This document shows positions 1-12,039 of a stretch of 64,000 nt of DNA, in pieces. Position 1 is the stretch's first letter. Each line of letters begins with the position of its first letter. Both the position numbers and the translations under genes were made by a program. The stretch is from Diploscapter coronatus (Eukaryota; Nematoda; Chromadorea; Rhabditida; Rhabditidae): the NCBI GenBank assembly GCA_964036155.1, contig OZ038422.1:60473201-60537200 (forward strand), in the 5' to 3' direction. The notes beneath the pieces were generated by a model that saw nothing but the letters and a program-made list of their open reading frames with translations, did not search any database and was not told the DNA's origin.

Positions 1-106
1 TTTGAATGTTTCATCGAAAAATGATATTCAACAGAGTTTTTCGGCGAGATAATCTTGAATGGTATTCCTTCAGTTTAAAAAAATAATAATAGAATAATTT
101 GTTCAG

Positions 107-1566
107 GCCTCCGACATGCACGCCCCGTGCCCCATTCGTCTGTCCGAATGGTTGCATTCCGCGGGTCTGGGAGCCCTCCGTAACTTCCTCTCCGCTCTGC
201 TGAATTGCCAGGAGGACGAAAACTCGCATGAGACAAAACTCCTGAACTTGGAAGACTTGAAGAAACAACTTACGGGTATTTTTTTTCACTTTTTTAACTA
301 AAAATTTAAAATTAAATTTATTTTTCCGAAACGCTAATTTTTAAATTCAAAAAGAAAGATAATTTTCGAATGGGCCATTTCTTCAGTAAATTTTGAAAGA
401 ACGGATAAAACTATGAATGTTTCATGAGACGTATGAAAAAGCAAAAGTTAAAAAAAAAAATTTAAAAGGTAAGATTTTCAGAAGCAGTCTCGATTTTCGA
501 CCTCCCACCTCCTGGCCAGTCAATCGAACCCCTCTCCCTGCACTCACATTTGTTCGCCGCTTCCCGAGCTCTCCAGGCATTGGCCTCCATGCGCATTCTC
601 GTCGAGGCATGCAAGACCAGATTCGGGGGAAAGACGGTGAGATTTTTTTTGTTAAATAATTCTTTTCATTTTTTTTTTAGAAAGAATAAACTTTACAAAA
701 TTGTTTAGCGTAAAAATTTATGCAAATATATATATTTTCCGAAATTTATGAGAGTATCGAGTTGTTTTTATACATACCTTAATGATTAAGTCCCCCCATG
801 CATCAATATTTCAATGAAATTGAAAAGATATAGAATTTTCGAAACTTGTTCATTCTGAATTTTAACCTTTTTCATTTGAACATGAAATTTCACTATTTAG
901 TAAACTCACTCAAAATCTTATGAAATTTAACATTTCTGAAGAAGGAGTTTCCAGACTCCACCCAATTCCTACTACCAATCGGCCCACGAGATTCTGCGCT
1001 CATCTGCAAAGGGGCTGTTGGCTCGTTTGGCAGAGATCCACTCGCTCCTCGGTCAGCCTGGAATTGTGCCACAGGTCGGAACCGATTGGGGTTTGGTGAG
1101 CGAATTTTTCTTTAATTTATGATAATTAGTTTCACTTTTCAATGGCAATATTGACAAGTTCGGAATCAATCAGATTTTGTAAATGTTTTGAAACATAACT
1201 GACAATGTGAAATTTGAAACTTTGCTTTCCATTGTCTTTTTCAATTCGATAGCGACAAATTTCCGAGCCTAAATTTTATTTGAATAATTGATCTTTATGG
1301 GATTTTCGAAACTTGTCTTTTATGATTTAAAACGATAATTACTTTCTGTACATCCTCCACTAACAATAAGCCACCTGCCAAATAGTTGGTTGATTGATGT
1401 TTTATATTTTCTGAAACCTACCTAAACATTCCATTTTAAAAATTAACTTCAGACGGCGATGGAGATTCTGACGGAGCAATCTCTTGCAGTGGAGACGAGA
1501 TTCTGCAAGTCGTATGGGTCCGCGATCGAGCAAATGCAAGAAAGCATCAGTCAGATATTCGCCTGA
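107..1566 (+). CDS. 3' part of an unidentified conserved-looking protein, 5' end outside the window
   Basis: Four GC-rich exons splice cleanly: 107-275, 482-636, 955-1095 and 1453-1566, ending in TGA. Each is bounded by an AG acceptor and a GT donor, and the phases agree (1, 0, 0). The upstream part of the gene lies outside the window, because the first exon opens with an acceptor at 105-106 rather than a start. About 192 residues are visible. They are mostly amphipathic and helical, with runs such as LHSHLFAASRALQAL and RSSAKGLLARLAEIHSLL, and the chain ends in QMQESISQIFA. There is no signal peptide or membrane segment. This resembles the C-terminal helical part of a large scaffold or tethering subunit. 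I do not recognise the family and assign no function. The coding character is sure; the identity is open. Confidence 0.72.
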
Positions 1567-3010
1567 ACATTGGAAATTCAACAAAATTACTCAAGGAAAT
1601 ACCAGGTAAGTGAAAATGTTTAGAGGTTAGAAAAATGCTACAATTTTGCCGTTCTCCAAATAGAAGAGTTTGAATTTTAGATTTTTTCTGAAAAATGTTT
1701 CCTTTAACTGGACTATGATATTTTTCTTTTGGTTCTTAAAAATCTTTGTCAAAATTCTTTAGGAAGTCAGTTTCGGAATTTTATGAGGTTATTGTAAAGT
1801 GTTGAAAAATTATAATCTAGGAAAAAGTTCTACGCTTGAAAAATTACATGGTAAAAATTCGTTAAGATTTCTAGTTTTTCACTCAATCATTTTGAGGCTA
1901 TCATGCACTTTATCGAGTTTTAAACATGCATGATGAACTCAATTCTCTAAGTCAACATAAAATTTTCATGATTCTCAAGATTTTATTTTATCTGAGTTTT
2001 TGTGAGATAGTATACACAGTGCCTAGTTTCATTACTTTTCAACCAAATTTTCAAGCAAAGTATACCACTCAAATAATTTTGGTCGAAGTTGTGCCTCAGC
2101 TTAATTTGCTGTAATCGTGGAGAAATAGAAAGCTCTTGGAAAAGTACTGTATTTTTAGGAATTTGAATACATTTTCAAGGGCTTTATACTTTTCCGATAT
2201 GACAAGTTATCACTAGGGTGATTTTATCATTACATTTCTACGTCTTATCACTATTTTATCGCTCATTTTTGTAAAGTTTGTAAACCCCGACTTTTCTCAA
2301 ACGTATTTTACGAACTTTGCGCCTTTTCGTCTAATTTTCTGATCTGGAAAATTTTGCTCGTTTTACTTATGATTTTTTTTGAAAAAGTGGAGATTCTACG
2401 TCTTCACAAGCTGTAATCTTTTTGAAGGTTGATTTTTCAAGTGATTATTGATAATCGTCTTACAGTGTATTGGAAAAATTCTTGGAAAAAATGAAAATAT
2501 CGACTTTCCAAGAATTTTTCACGTCGTTTTTCTCTTCGTTAGGCCTTTTCACATTTTGTTGAATGCTTTTGTTATTATTGATTTATTGATTTTTTTCGTC
2601 GAATTGTTCTCGTTTTCATCAAAACTCTAAAATCCAATTGCATAATTTATTTCCCGGAAAAATAAGATAAAATAAAAGTTTTGGTCGAAAATTGAATTTT
2701 GAGGCTTGAAGTTTAGAAAAATTGACAATCTTCCTAACCTTTTCTTCGACTTCGAGCCACGAAATTGAATTAAAAGACCCTCTAATTGGACTGAGAAGGA
2801 ATAAAGTTTTATCAGATTTTCGAAAATGAATAAAATCTGGACAGTCAGATATGTGATCTATCGGTCGTTGGAATATCCATCTTTTCAAACTATGCTTTTA
2901 TTTTACCCGTACTTTGCGCAAATGACGGTGGAATACATTTTTTCTTTGGAAGCTTCAAGGTGAAAAAGTGGATGAACTTATCACAAAGATGGGTGAATTA
3001 TCAAGTTTTC
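1567..3010. other. Intergenic spacer between convergent genes
   Basis: No coding exon is seen in this 1.4 kb AT-rich spacer between two genes that converge. It holds three TTATCA (reverse TGATAA) hexamers within 43 bp, at about 2208, 2224 and 2245. The short open frames here have no coding character. Confidence 0.6.
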
Positions 3011-5359
3011 TTAAACCCCTTCCTGAATATCGACTTTTTCGGCGATAACGCACCAATTTCCATGTTCGAAGGTAGTTTGTTGGATTAGGAACATCCCAGT
3101 CGACTCAATGAGCTCCTCAAGCTCGCCCCTTTTGAACACGTGGTAGAATCGATAGAACGAAACCTAAAATGGTCATTTGACAGTTTTGGCTAAAATGGAA
3201 AAATTAAGCTTCAAAAGAAGAAATGCTTCGGTCAAAATTTAAACAAATTTTTATTTCGTCCTTTTTCAAATTTTCACAAATACAAAAAATTTCCCTACAT
3301 CTCTCAGCGTTGCCATGGTTTCTGTAATTGAATCCCTCATGATTTGATCCGTTAACTCATCCGCGTACTGTTCTTCCACCGATATGATCATGGAGGCCAG
3401 CCTTCTGCCTAAATTACCTCTAATTAGTTGATTTAATTGCCTAATTAACTCGAATTGGGCAATTGACTCACTCAGCATGGGACTCCATCTTTTGATGCCT
3501 AAAATGATCGAGTTTTTAGAGGCGTTCGGATAGAAGCGAGGTGTAGCATTGGGCAAACTCGGTGAAGCGGAAGTGGAGAATATCGACGAAGGTAGAGAGT
3601 TTTTCACGTATGACACCTAAAAATTAGCATAGATTCTCAAAAATTCTCGATTTTTTTCTTAAAAATTAGTATAAAGTTGTTATTGTTGTAAACTAACATA
3701 TTTTCTTTAAAAAAATAACCTTATTCATGAAGCTATTCAACCACGTTTGATTTGGGGGTGATTCACTCGGGGCCGAAATCGATATGGAGTTCTAAAAATC
3801 CAAAATTGCCTAGAAAAAGAGTCTAGAAAATTACCTCGATAATCCTCTGCTCTTTGGTGGAGTTTTTGTGAAATTTTACTTTGGGAAGCCTCCCTAAACT
3901 TTTAAGTGTTTGAAAAATGAAATGTCTGACTTTTAATACCATTTATGGAGGTTTCATGAAGGTTCCATGGAACGAGTAAATCTTGAGAATTAAAAGACCC
4001 ATTCGGCTGCTCGAATGCCCAAACGTACAAGAGCATTTGCGCTCCGGGCTTCATTACCCGGCCGCATTCTGGAATTTTCTAGATTTTTCAAAAATATTTA
4101 AACTTCGAGAATAGTTTTGTTTTTTTTTTCTAAAGGAAAATGTTAAATAACTTTTCATTATTTTTAAAGAAAATTTGAAAGTTTTACCCTCCAACACTTT
4201 CCGTCTTCTTTTGACAGTGGATAAATGGTGCAAAACCGAGACGTTTAGCAGAGCGTCAGCGCAATTATTTCTAAAAAAAAAAAGATCTATTCTTTTATTT
4301 TATTCAAATTATTGATAAAGGTAAAATTTTCCAATTTTTGTGAAAACCTACCTAAAAGGCAGGGCAATTGCGTGGGCGATAATTCGGTCTACCGAGGGCT
4401 GTTTTGGCGACATTAGAATATCCGGGCAGGAGTCGATTCCGATAACATGACCGGTAGGGTGAGAATATTTTGCCTCCCCACAACCTAAAATGTGCAAACC
4501 TGGTTAATTTTGAGAGAATTTTCTTAAAATTCAACTGAATTTTTGAAATTGAAGGCATTAATCTTTTATTATTTATTTTTTTTTTTTAATTTTATACGGT
4601 CGAAAAAGGAAAACAAAACTATAAGGTGCGGCTCCTTCAATTTTTAGTCATTTTTCGAAACATATTCATTTTCCAAAGTCTCTCTAGTTTGGATGAATTA
4701 GTCCACGCTTTGTTGAGCTTATTCTTGTCCTTTATTCCCAGGGTTCTCTAAACGGACCGGAGATTTTCGGACCGGACCGTTATAGCTCTGTTTATTCCAG
4801 CGAAAAATGGAAAATGTTAAAGTTGAAACCCTAGCGCTATTAAGGAAGTGCATTAGATCGTTGGTGTACAAAACAATGCCATTAGCGGACTTCCCCCAGA
4901 ATATTCCATTATTGCCCAGACTTTTTCGGTCATTTAGATAAAAAAAATTCTTTTCTCCCGAAAAGAAATAATTTTTCAAGAGCTCTTAAAATTTATATCC
5001 TACTTGTCAAGGATAAAAGTCAAGTGGATTCTTTTTTGAAAATTTGAGGTGGTATCTTATCCAAAATTTAGCATTCTAAGGATCATCAAATTCAAAAACT
5101 AAAGCCATATTTCTCCGTATAAAGTTTTAAGTCAAGCTTTTCCCAAGAAAATGTTAAAATTTCCTAAAAGCTAAAAACCCCCGAACTTACCGACATCCAG
5201 AATGAGACATCCGTCTTTTTGTGATTCGACGAATTTTGTGACTTTGGGCCAGACTCGAGGCGACGGCAAATGAGGCTTATCGGGTGGCTGGTAAGTGGCC
5301 AGTCGCGAATATACGTTATGCACATATTCTCCTTCCAAGGAAACATGCGACATCGACAT
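3011..5359 (-). CDS. TRM9/ALKBH8-type tRNA wobble-uridine carboxymethyl methyltransferase
   Basis: This is an S-adenosylmethionine-dependent methyltransferase. The family (yeast Trm9, methyltransferase part of ALKBH8) methylates 5-carboxymethyluridine at the tRNA wobble position with the help of Trm112. Eight exons: 5191-5359, 4352-4484, 4188-4270, 3940-4068, 3835-3893, 3720-3791, 3299-3616, 3011-3163. They sum to 1116 nt (371 residues), ending in TAA. The family opening LEGEYVHNVYSRLATY is near residue 8. SAM motif I, DVGCGEAKY, lies near 55 and an acidic motif, IGID, near 71. Then come VSVLHHLST, MKPGAQMLLYVWAFEQ and PKVKFHKNSTKEQR. The C-terminus has FYRFYHVFKRGELEELIE, as in family members. 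A serine/proline-rich insert follows the catalytic core. No AlkB or RRM domain is present. ATG 5359 is the first in frame before the conserved start; an upstream TTG was ignored. Head-to-head with Pescadillo. Confidence 0.93.
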
Positions 5360-7282
5360 CAATAATTGCTAAAATGTGCTGAAATTATGAAAACTGGAGT
5401 TTTAAGAATTTTCGAATCTAAAAAGGCGACAAATTAGTCGAAACTCTGAAAATAAAACTTATTTCCGGGGTTCTATAGGTCGATAAACGAAATACTTGGG
5501 GAAATTTGCAAACTTTAGATAAAAAGATTTCGAAAAATGCAAGCTATCCGGATATTCAGGGAGCAAACTTATTTCCGCTTTTAGGGTGGAAGTGAAACTA
5601 TAAAATTTTTGCAAAAATTTTTAGGAAATGCAAGAAACCCTGAAATTTTTAACCTTCAAAATTCTAAAAATCAAAAATTACGTCATTTTGAATAGACCAG
5701 TGTCTAGAATATTATAAATCTTCGTGGGAGTTTTTATTTATTCTCGACGAGAAAATAAGTAAAGCCAAATTTCTGCTTGGGACAGGGCCCATGAATGCAA
5801 AGACACGGAAATGAGCACGCATAATATAGAGGTGGGCGGTGCTCTAAATCTCGGCTCGAGAGGGAATGTTAGAGCATCGTTAATGAAGGGAGAAGAGAAG
5901 ATGTCGACGACAGACTTTGACATCGACAACGATAAAGGATATTGTATAGTTGAAATTTTGAAAGGTAAAAAATCTGACCAGATTTTGACATCTTTTATTG
6001 TTGTCAGATTTAAAAAATCTCGACAACAAAATCTGTTGTTGGAATTCGAAATACGATACTAAATACAAAGAAATCCGACAACAGATTTTGTCGTTTTTGT
6101 CGGAGCTCAAATATTTATAAAAAGCGACGACAAGTCTGACATCTTCTGTTGTTGTCATAGAAAATCTAAGACAACGATAATAAGCAACAAAATTAATTGC
6201 TACCGAAGCAAAGTGCTAATGCTGAAAGGTATTAGGAAAATGAATTTCTTACCAACGGTGAGCTTTTTCTATTCCCCTCCCCTTTTCATGGTTCTGCATT
6301 GATTTGTGCTGCATGAACATAGAGACACCTCGCTAAATAAGGAAAAGGTGAGAGAGTGATGAAAATGGGGAGGCGAAAAGAGGCAGAGAAAGGTAGAGAG
6401 GATATTTTTGAAGAGAGTCAAGGGGGGAAAGAAAGATAAAAAAAAATACGTGAAAATTCGATGGCAAAGTGTGAGAAACTCCCTTAGACTAGTGAGAAAC
6501 ATATTCTCGAAAGAACGATTTCCAAGAGGCAAATTATCATCGGTGAACAAAATCGAAACATTTCCCAGAGAAGCACAAATAATAATTTCATCGGGAAAAA
6601 TGAGATGAGTGAAAAATAAATGAGAGAATTCCGAATGAGTGGGATGATTCTGAATTGAAGAGCAAGTGTGTATGATATAAATGTCTGATGGCAAAGTAGC
6701 TAAAGTTGGAAGCGAAAAAGAAAATGAGACTTCAAGTATGAGAGGGGGAGCATTTATGAAAAGGAGAAGAAATAGACGGATAGAGATAAGCAAAAGGATT
6801 AAGGGATATGAAATGTGCGACTTGATATGATTAGATAAGTCTTGGAAGAAGCTTGAAGATTAAATTTCTTTATATGGAAACCACATTTTTAATATCTAAG
6901 TGAAAGATTTTTAATTATGGAAGGTTCAGCATATTTTCTTCTTTTTCACAGTATTCTCTTTTTATCTCTTTTCCTTTCTTTCTTCTCTTCTTTCCCTCAC
7001 TATTTCTCCCTACGCACTTTATTCCTATTAGTACGCGTAAAGCTATTCCTTTTCGTGTTTAAGATTTCAAAATTTTTGGGTTTATTATAATTTCTTCCAT
7101 TAAAACCATTTCATTACTTTGGAAAGTTCACCCAGTTCATGACCGCTATATTGAACAGTCCATTCAATTCTTTATCAACAGTATTTCTTCAAAAAATTTA
7201 AATTTTCAAAATGACGATCGATGAAATCAGTGAACTTTTTTTTATTTAAAAGTGGTAAATTATTCGAATTTCTTTCAGTGAA
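5360..7282. other. Divergent intergenic region with fold-back repeat
   Basis: This 1.9 kb region separates the divergently transcribed TRM9-type and Pescadillo genes and should hold both promoters. It contains the fold-back repeat listed separately and a long purine-rich tract at about 6340-6800. An AG acceptor at 7277-7278 lies four bases before the Pescadillo ATG with no upstream exon, which suggests SL trans-splicing. No coding exon is supported. Confidence 0.6.
5904..6180. repeat. Fold-back / internally repeated element rich in CGACAACA and CAGATTTTG
   Basis: The block is built from repeated and inverted copies of a few words. GACAACGATAA occurs at 5925-5935 and again at 6170-6180. TGACATCTT(T/C)T.TTGTTGTCA occurs near 5988 and near 6138. 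CGACAACA.AATCTGTTGT near 6014 is the reverse complement of CGACAACAGATTTTGTCG near 6078. A related stretch, ATCTGACAAGATTTTGACATC, is found again at about 57517-57540, so the family is dispersed. It is probably a degenerate non-autonomous DNA transposon. The boundaries are approximate. Confidence 0.6.
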
Positions 7283-10200
7283 ATGGCGAAAACTTTCGTT
7301 CGAGGACGAAAAAAGGGCGAGGCCGGCGCAGCGAACAACTATATCACTCGGAGACAGGCGTTGAAGAAACTGCAACTCACTCTGAAAGACTTCAGACGGC
7401 TGTGCATTTTGAAGGTTTTATTTTTATTTTTTCTTTATTGTGATTTGGTTCAGGTACAGGAGAGCATTATTGTCTTCGAAATTTTTGAAACTTTTAATTT
7501 TGAAAATTGAAAAATTATGATTTTAAAAATTTGGAAATTTACGTTTTGAAAGTAGAATTTTAATTTTCCAAATATCTATTTATTAAATTTATAACCAATA
7601 GGCTCACGCCATTATTTATAACTTTCATTAAATCAATTTGTAGAATTTCTGAAACCTATATTTTTAATTTTAATAAAAATAATTTCAGGGCATTTACCCG
7701 CACGACCCTCTGCACAAGAAGAAGATCAACAAGGGCTCCACGGAGAATCACATCTACTACTACAGGTACACAATTAAAAATAATTACTTTATCTGTTAAA
7801 ATTCACTGATTTAAATGCCTAGATTCATTGATATTTAGATCCCTTGATCAAAGTTAACTCGAGCTTTAAAATAATTTAATTTGATTGCAGAAAGGACATC
7901 AACTTCCTGGCGCACGAGCCCATCATCAACAAGTTCAGGGATTACAAGGTTTTTTTTTCTAATTTTATTAAATTTCCTAAAAATTGGAATTAAAAAAGCT
8001 TGAAAATTCATATAAAAAATCCAAAATTTTCATTATTTTTCTCATTTTCCATTTGTTTTTCTTCAAAATGCTAATTTTTGAAGTGAAATGAGTAAATTAT
8101 CCTCGATCTAATTACTTAGTTACCCCAATTAAGGTGTTTCTCCGCAAGCTGACTCGAGCCAAGGCGAAGCAGGAATACGAAAAGTTGGCCAAACTGCACG
8201 ACAACAAGCCCGAGTACAAGCTGGATGCCATCGTCAAGGAAAGGTCGGAATTTTTAAAAATAAGTTTTCTCGAAATTTTTGAAAAATATTAGTTTCCTAG
8301 AAAAGTGTATATGCTTCAAAATTTCTTTATTTTTATAGGAACATCATAAGCTTCGGTAGATCCTTATTCAAGGAAAATATGTTTCAAAAATTTCCAATTT
8401 TCAGGGTATGAATGAGAAAATGATCACCTAAAATTGTCAGCTATAAAAAATAAACTTTCATAAATTTTGAAAATTTCATACGTTTCAAAGATTCTACATT
8501 TATGAGATAAAGTCTGGTCCTTTATTCTCAATTCTACGTTTCCATAAAAATTTTCAAAAATGACCTAAAAATTAAAAATAATAATTCAGATACCCCACGT
8601 TTTCTTCTGCGCTCCGCGACCTGGACGACGCGTTGTGTCTGTGCGCGGCATTTTCGATTCTGCCCCACTCGACCAAAGTCAAGGAGGGTCTAATCGACAG
8701 CTGCAAGAAGTTGCTGGCCGAATTCATGCACTATGTCATCGAGTCGCACTCTCTCAAGAACACGTTCATTTCTATCAAAGTAAATTTATTTATTTTTTTA
8801 AGAAAAAAATAAGAAAGCGACTTTTTCAATCCGTTCTATTAGATTTTTTAAACATTTTTAGCTATTATATATATTTGAAAAATAGTTATATCATGATTTC
8901 GCAGGAAAGAAAAATCTAGAGCTATGAGATATGTTTCATGCAGAATATTTTTTGGTGAAATATTTAACAGAAATGATGCAAAAATCGTTTTCATTTTTTC
9001 TTTAAAATAATTCTAAAAATTTTTCAGGGCATCTACTACCAGGCGGAAATCCAGGGCGAGAAAATCACGTGGCTCGTGCCGCATGAGCGAGGTGTCCCCC
9101 CAGCCAGCAGAATTGACATCTCGGTTTTGGTAAGCAATTTTTAGTTTTCAAATTTCAGAAATGAATTAGATATGCTTCAAAATTCCCTCGAATAAATGAT
9201 TAATAGCAGCTCTATTTGCTAGGCCGAATAATTTATCGAAAATTAAGGAAAGAAAACCAATTTCAGGTGACTTTTGCCGAGTTCTACGTGGTGATGATGG
9301 GTTTCGTCAATTTCCGTCTCTACCAGTTGCTGGGTCTCTACTACCCGCCTCAGATTCAGACCGGACAGAATATGGCTCAGTCGGGTAGGAACTGGATCTT
9401 TTTCTTAACTTGTTTAATTTAATTTTTTAGAAGAAGGGGATGACGAGATCCTCGAGAAAATCTACAGTCTGGCGAAGCCGCTTGCGAAAAGGGCCGATGC
9501 TGAAAAGGAGGTGATTTTTTTTTTTTAATATTAATTTTTCTTATTTTTTACTTTTTATTTCTCAGGAAGAGCAACTGGAACTTTTTGACGATGACGATGG
9601 TAGAATGGCGGCAAAAATGAAGGAAAACGAGGCGATCAAGTAAAATTAGATTATTTTTATTTTTATTTATTCTTGAAAAGCTGATCTTTATTTTTCTGAA
9701 AAAAAATTTCCAGAAGCCTCTTCAAAGGCCTGGTCTTCTATCTGAATCGAGAAACGCCAAAGGAAGCTCTGACTTTTATTATCAGGTAAATTGTCTTTTG
9801 AAAAAAAAAAGCTTAAAAATCGCTGAAATCAAAAATAAAAATAAAGCATTTTCGAAGAAGCCATAAAATAAAAAAATGTCTAATTTTCAAGAATTTAGAA
9901 TTAACTAAATTAAAAATATAAAAATAAAAAATCTCCAATTTCTAGAAACTGTGGTGGCTCAGTTGGCTGGGAGAACGGCCCAACGAACATGGAGGAGTCG
10001 AGTCGCGGCGTGACGCACCAAGTTGTCGACCGGCCCGTCAAGGATCTCATTCTGACCAGGTTCCATTTTTAAATCATGCCTCATTTCTACCAAAATTTTA
10101 TCTGGATATGTTTCAAGTTTTTTTAAAAATATTTTTGACAGATGTTTTATGTTATGCAATATTCACTCGAAATCCCTTTCATCGATTAAATTATTTCAAT

Positions 10201-11339
10201 AGATTTTAGAAAACTTGAATAGTATTCATTACAGAATTTCGATTATTAGTACGAGATCATTGTAGTTGTTGTAAAATAAATTTAAAAAATCGATAAGTTT
10301 CAAAGAACTAATATTTTGAAGGCTTTATGTTTGTATTGCTTGAAAAGAGTAAGATTTGACAAAACAAACCATAATATTTGCAATTTCCAGAAAATACGTC
10401 CAACCGCAGTGGATTTTCGACTGTTTGAATGCGAGGAGGAAGCTGCCTACGGAAAAGTAAGATTCTTTAAACTTTCAAAAATTCGATCTTTTCAATTCGT
10501 TTTTCTAAAAAGTCAATTTCAGGTACATGCCCGGAGCGACTCTGCCACCACACTTCTCTCCGTTTACTAAGGAATCCTCGGGCGATTACATTCCCGTCGA
10601 GAGGCTGGAAGAATTGAGGAGCCTCGGTGCGGACGTCAGCGGCCTGATGCCAGGTATAATTTTGTGTTATTTTCACTATTCCTGAAAATCGATTTTTAAT
10701 TGAAATTACCTCAGCTCATATTCACATTATGTGATCTAAACTTCACCTAAATAGCCATATCGATATATACAAGTTTCAATTTTTCTAGAGAATGGGGCAA
10801 GTGAAGTGCTATTACATTTATGAATTCTTTATCAAAATATACTCTTTGAATTATACAAATTCCAGGCTACTTTTTCTTGACCAAAATGTTGATTTTTTAA
10901 TTTATAGGAAAACTAAAAAATGCTCATTATTTTGAAGCGTTTGATTTTCAGAAGATGACAGCTCGAAAGAGAAGAAAAAGCAGAAGCCTAAGGAGAAGGA
11001 AAAGACGTTGGAAGGCACGGCGAAGGGCATGCGAGTGGCGCTCGGCAAGATGCACGTCAAGAATGCCCAGATTGATGTAAATGAGGAGGTAAGGAATTTT
11101 TCTGAAATACGTTTCACAAATTCCATAAATTCAAAGTAATTCTTGGACTGATTTTATAGTAAAGAAGAAGCCATTTGTAGGGCGCTCAATTGAAACTCCG
11201 AGAGATGATGATCCCTAAAAAGCACCGACGCGTCTACCACTCCGTCAAGAAGTCCTTCAGTCGCAATAGGAACACCGTCAAGAAACTCCAGGAGAAGAGA
11301 AAGGCCATCGACGGACAGAAAGCGGCAGGAGAAGCATAA
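7283..11339 (+). CDS. lpd-7: Pescadillo homologue (PES1/Nop7), 60S ribosome biogenesis factor
   Basis: Pescadillo is a nucleolar protein of the PeBoW complex (Pes1-Bop1-WDR12) needed for 27S pre-rRNA processing and 60S subunit assembly. Fifteen exons: 7283-7414, 7689-7765, 7891-7948, 8134-8243, 8590-8779, 9028-9129, 9267-9384, 9431-9510, 9566-9639, 9714-9785, 9946-10059, 10391-10456, 10523-10653, 10952-11088, 11181-11339. They sum to 1620 nt (539 residues). The N-terminal Pescadillo domain shows [69 protein letters not shown] and [11 protein letters not shown]. The BRCT domain spans roughly residues 330-430, with the conserved [15 protein letters not shown]. The C-terminal tail is lysine/arginine-rich, fitting a nucleolar protein. 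The start follows TTTCAG-tgaaATG, a typical SL trans-splice context. Caenorhabditis elegans lpd-7 is the Pescadillo orthologue. Confidence 0.96.
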
Positions 11340-12039
11340 GACGGCAGAGGAAATACCGTATACTTGAATAGAAGATCCCCTTTTATTTATTTTTGAAAAG
11401 AATAGAATACTCTTTATTGTAATTTTTTCTTTAAAAATAATGATCCTTTTATATTTTTTTACAAGAATTAATTTTTCATGGAAATTTCAAATTTGAAGGA
11501 AACGAGCTTCTATTTGAAGATACGGTAAAGTCAGAAAGTTATTACTTTTATCAGTGCTTCCAAAATTCCCGAATTTTGAGACATTGATAAAATGAAATTC
11601 GATTAAATTTGTTGATTTGTTTTGTTGTCTAAATTTGAAATTTTTTGTTTGAAATTCTCGGAGTTTTATCAAATAAATTGTTGATGAAAAGATAATAGAG
11701 ATTTATTCGTGAAATTTTAAATTTGGGGAACATACACGTATCACAGTTGCGAGTTCAAGAAATTGGTTAAATTTAAAAATTGAAAAATGGTCACAACTTT
11801 TGGGATTTTTAAAGTTTTTAGGCGAAAATACAGAATTAGGAAAATTTCTAAAATATCCTCTAAAACATAACGAAAATAGATAGATATTCTGCTGTTTACA
11901 ACCCTTTCAAAATTTCAACCTCCCATCCTTTCTCATTTGAAAATCAAGTCAAATGTTGAAAGTAATCGGGAGTAAATTAGAATGGCTAATTTTGCAACCT
12001 TTAAAAATTCTCAAGGGAAACATTATTTCAAAATTGCCA
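11340..12039. other. Convergent intergenic spacer
   Basis: A 700 bp AT-rich spacer between the 3' ends of the Pescadillo gene and the next gene, which lies on the minus strand. Nothing else is recognised. Confidence 0.6.

Noticed and set aside
6269..6793. 174-codon minus-strand open frame rich in Phe, Leu and Ser
   Set aside because: It is the complement of a purine-rich tract. The protein is low-complexity with no family landmarks, and no splice or start context supports it.
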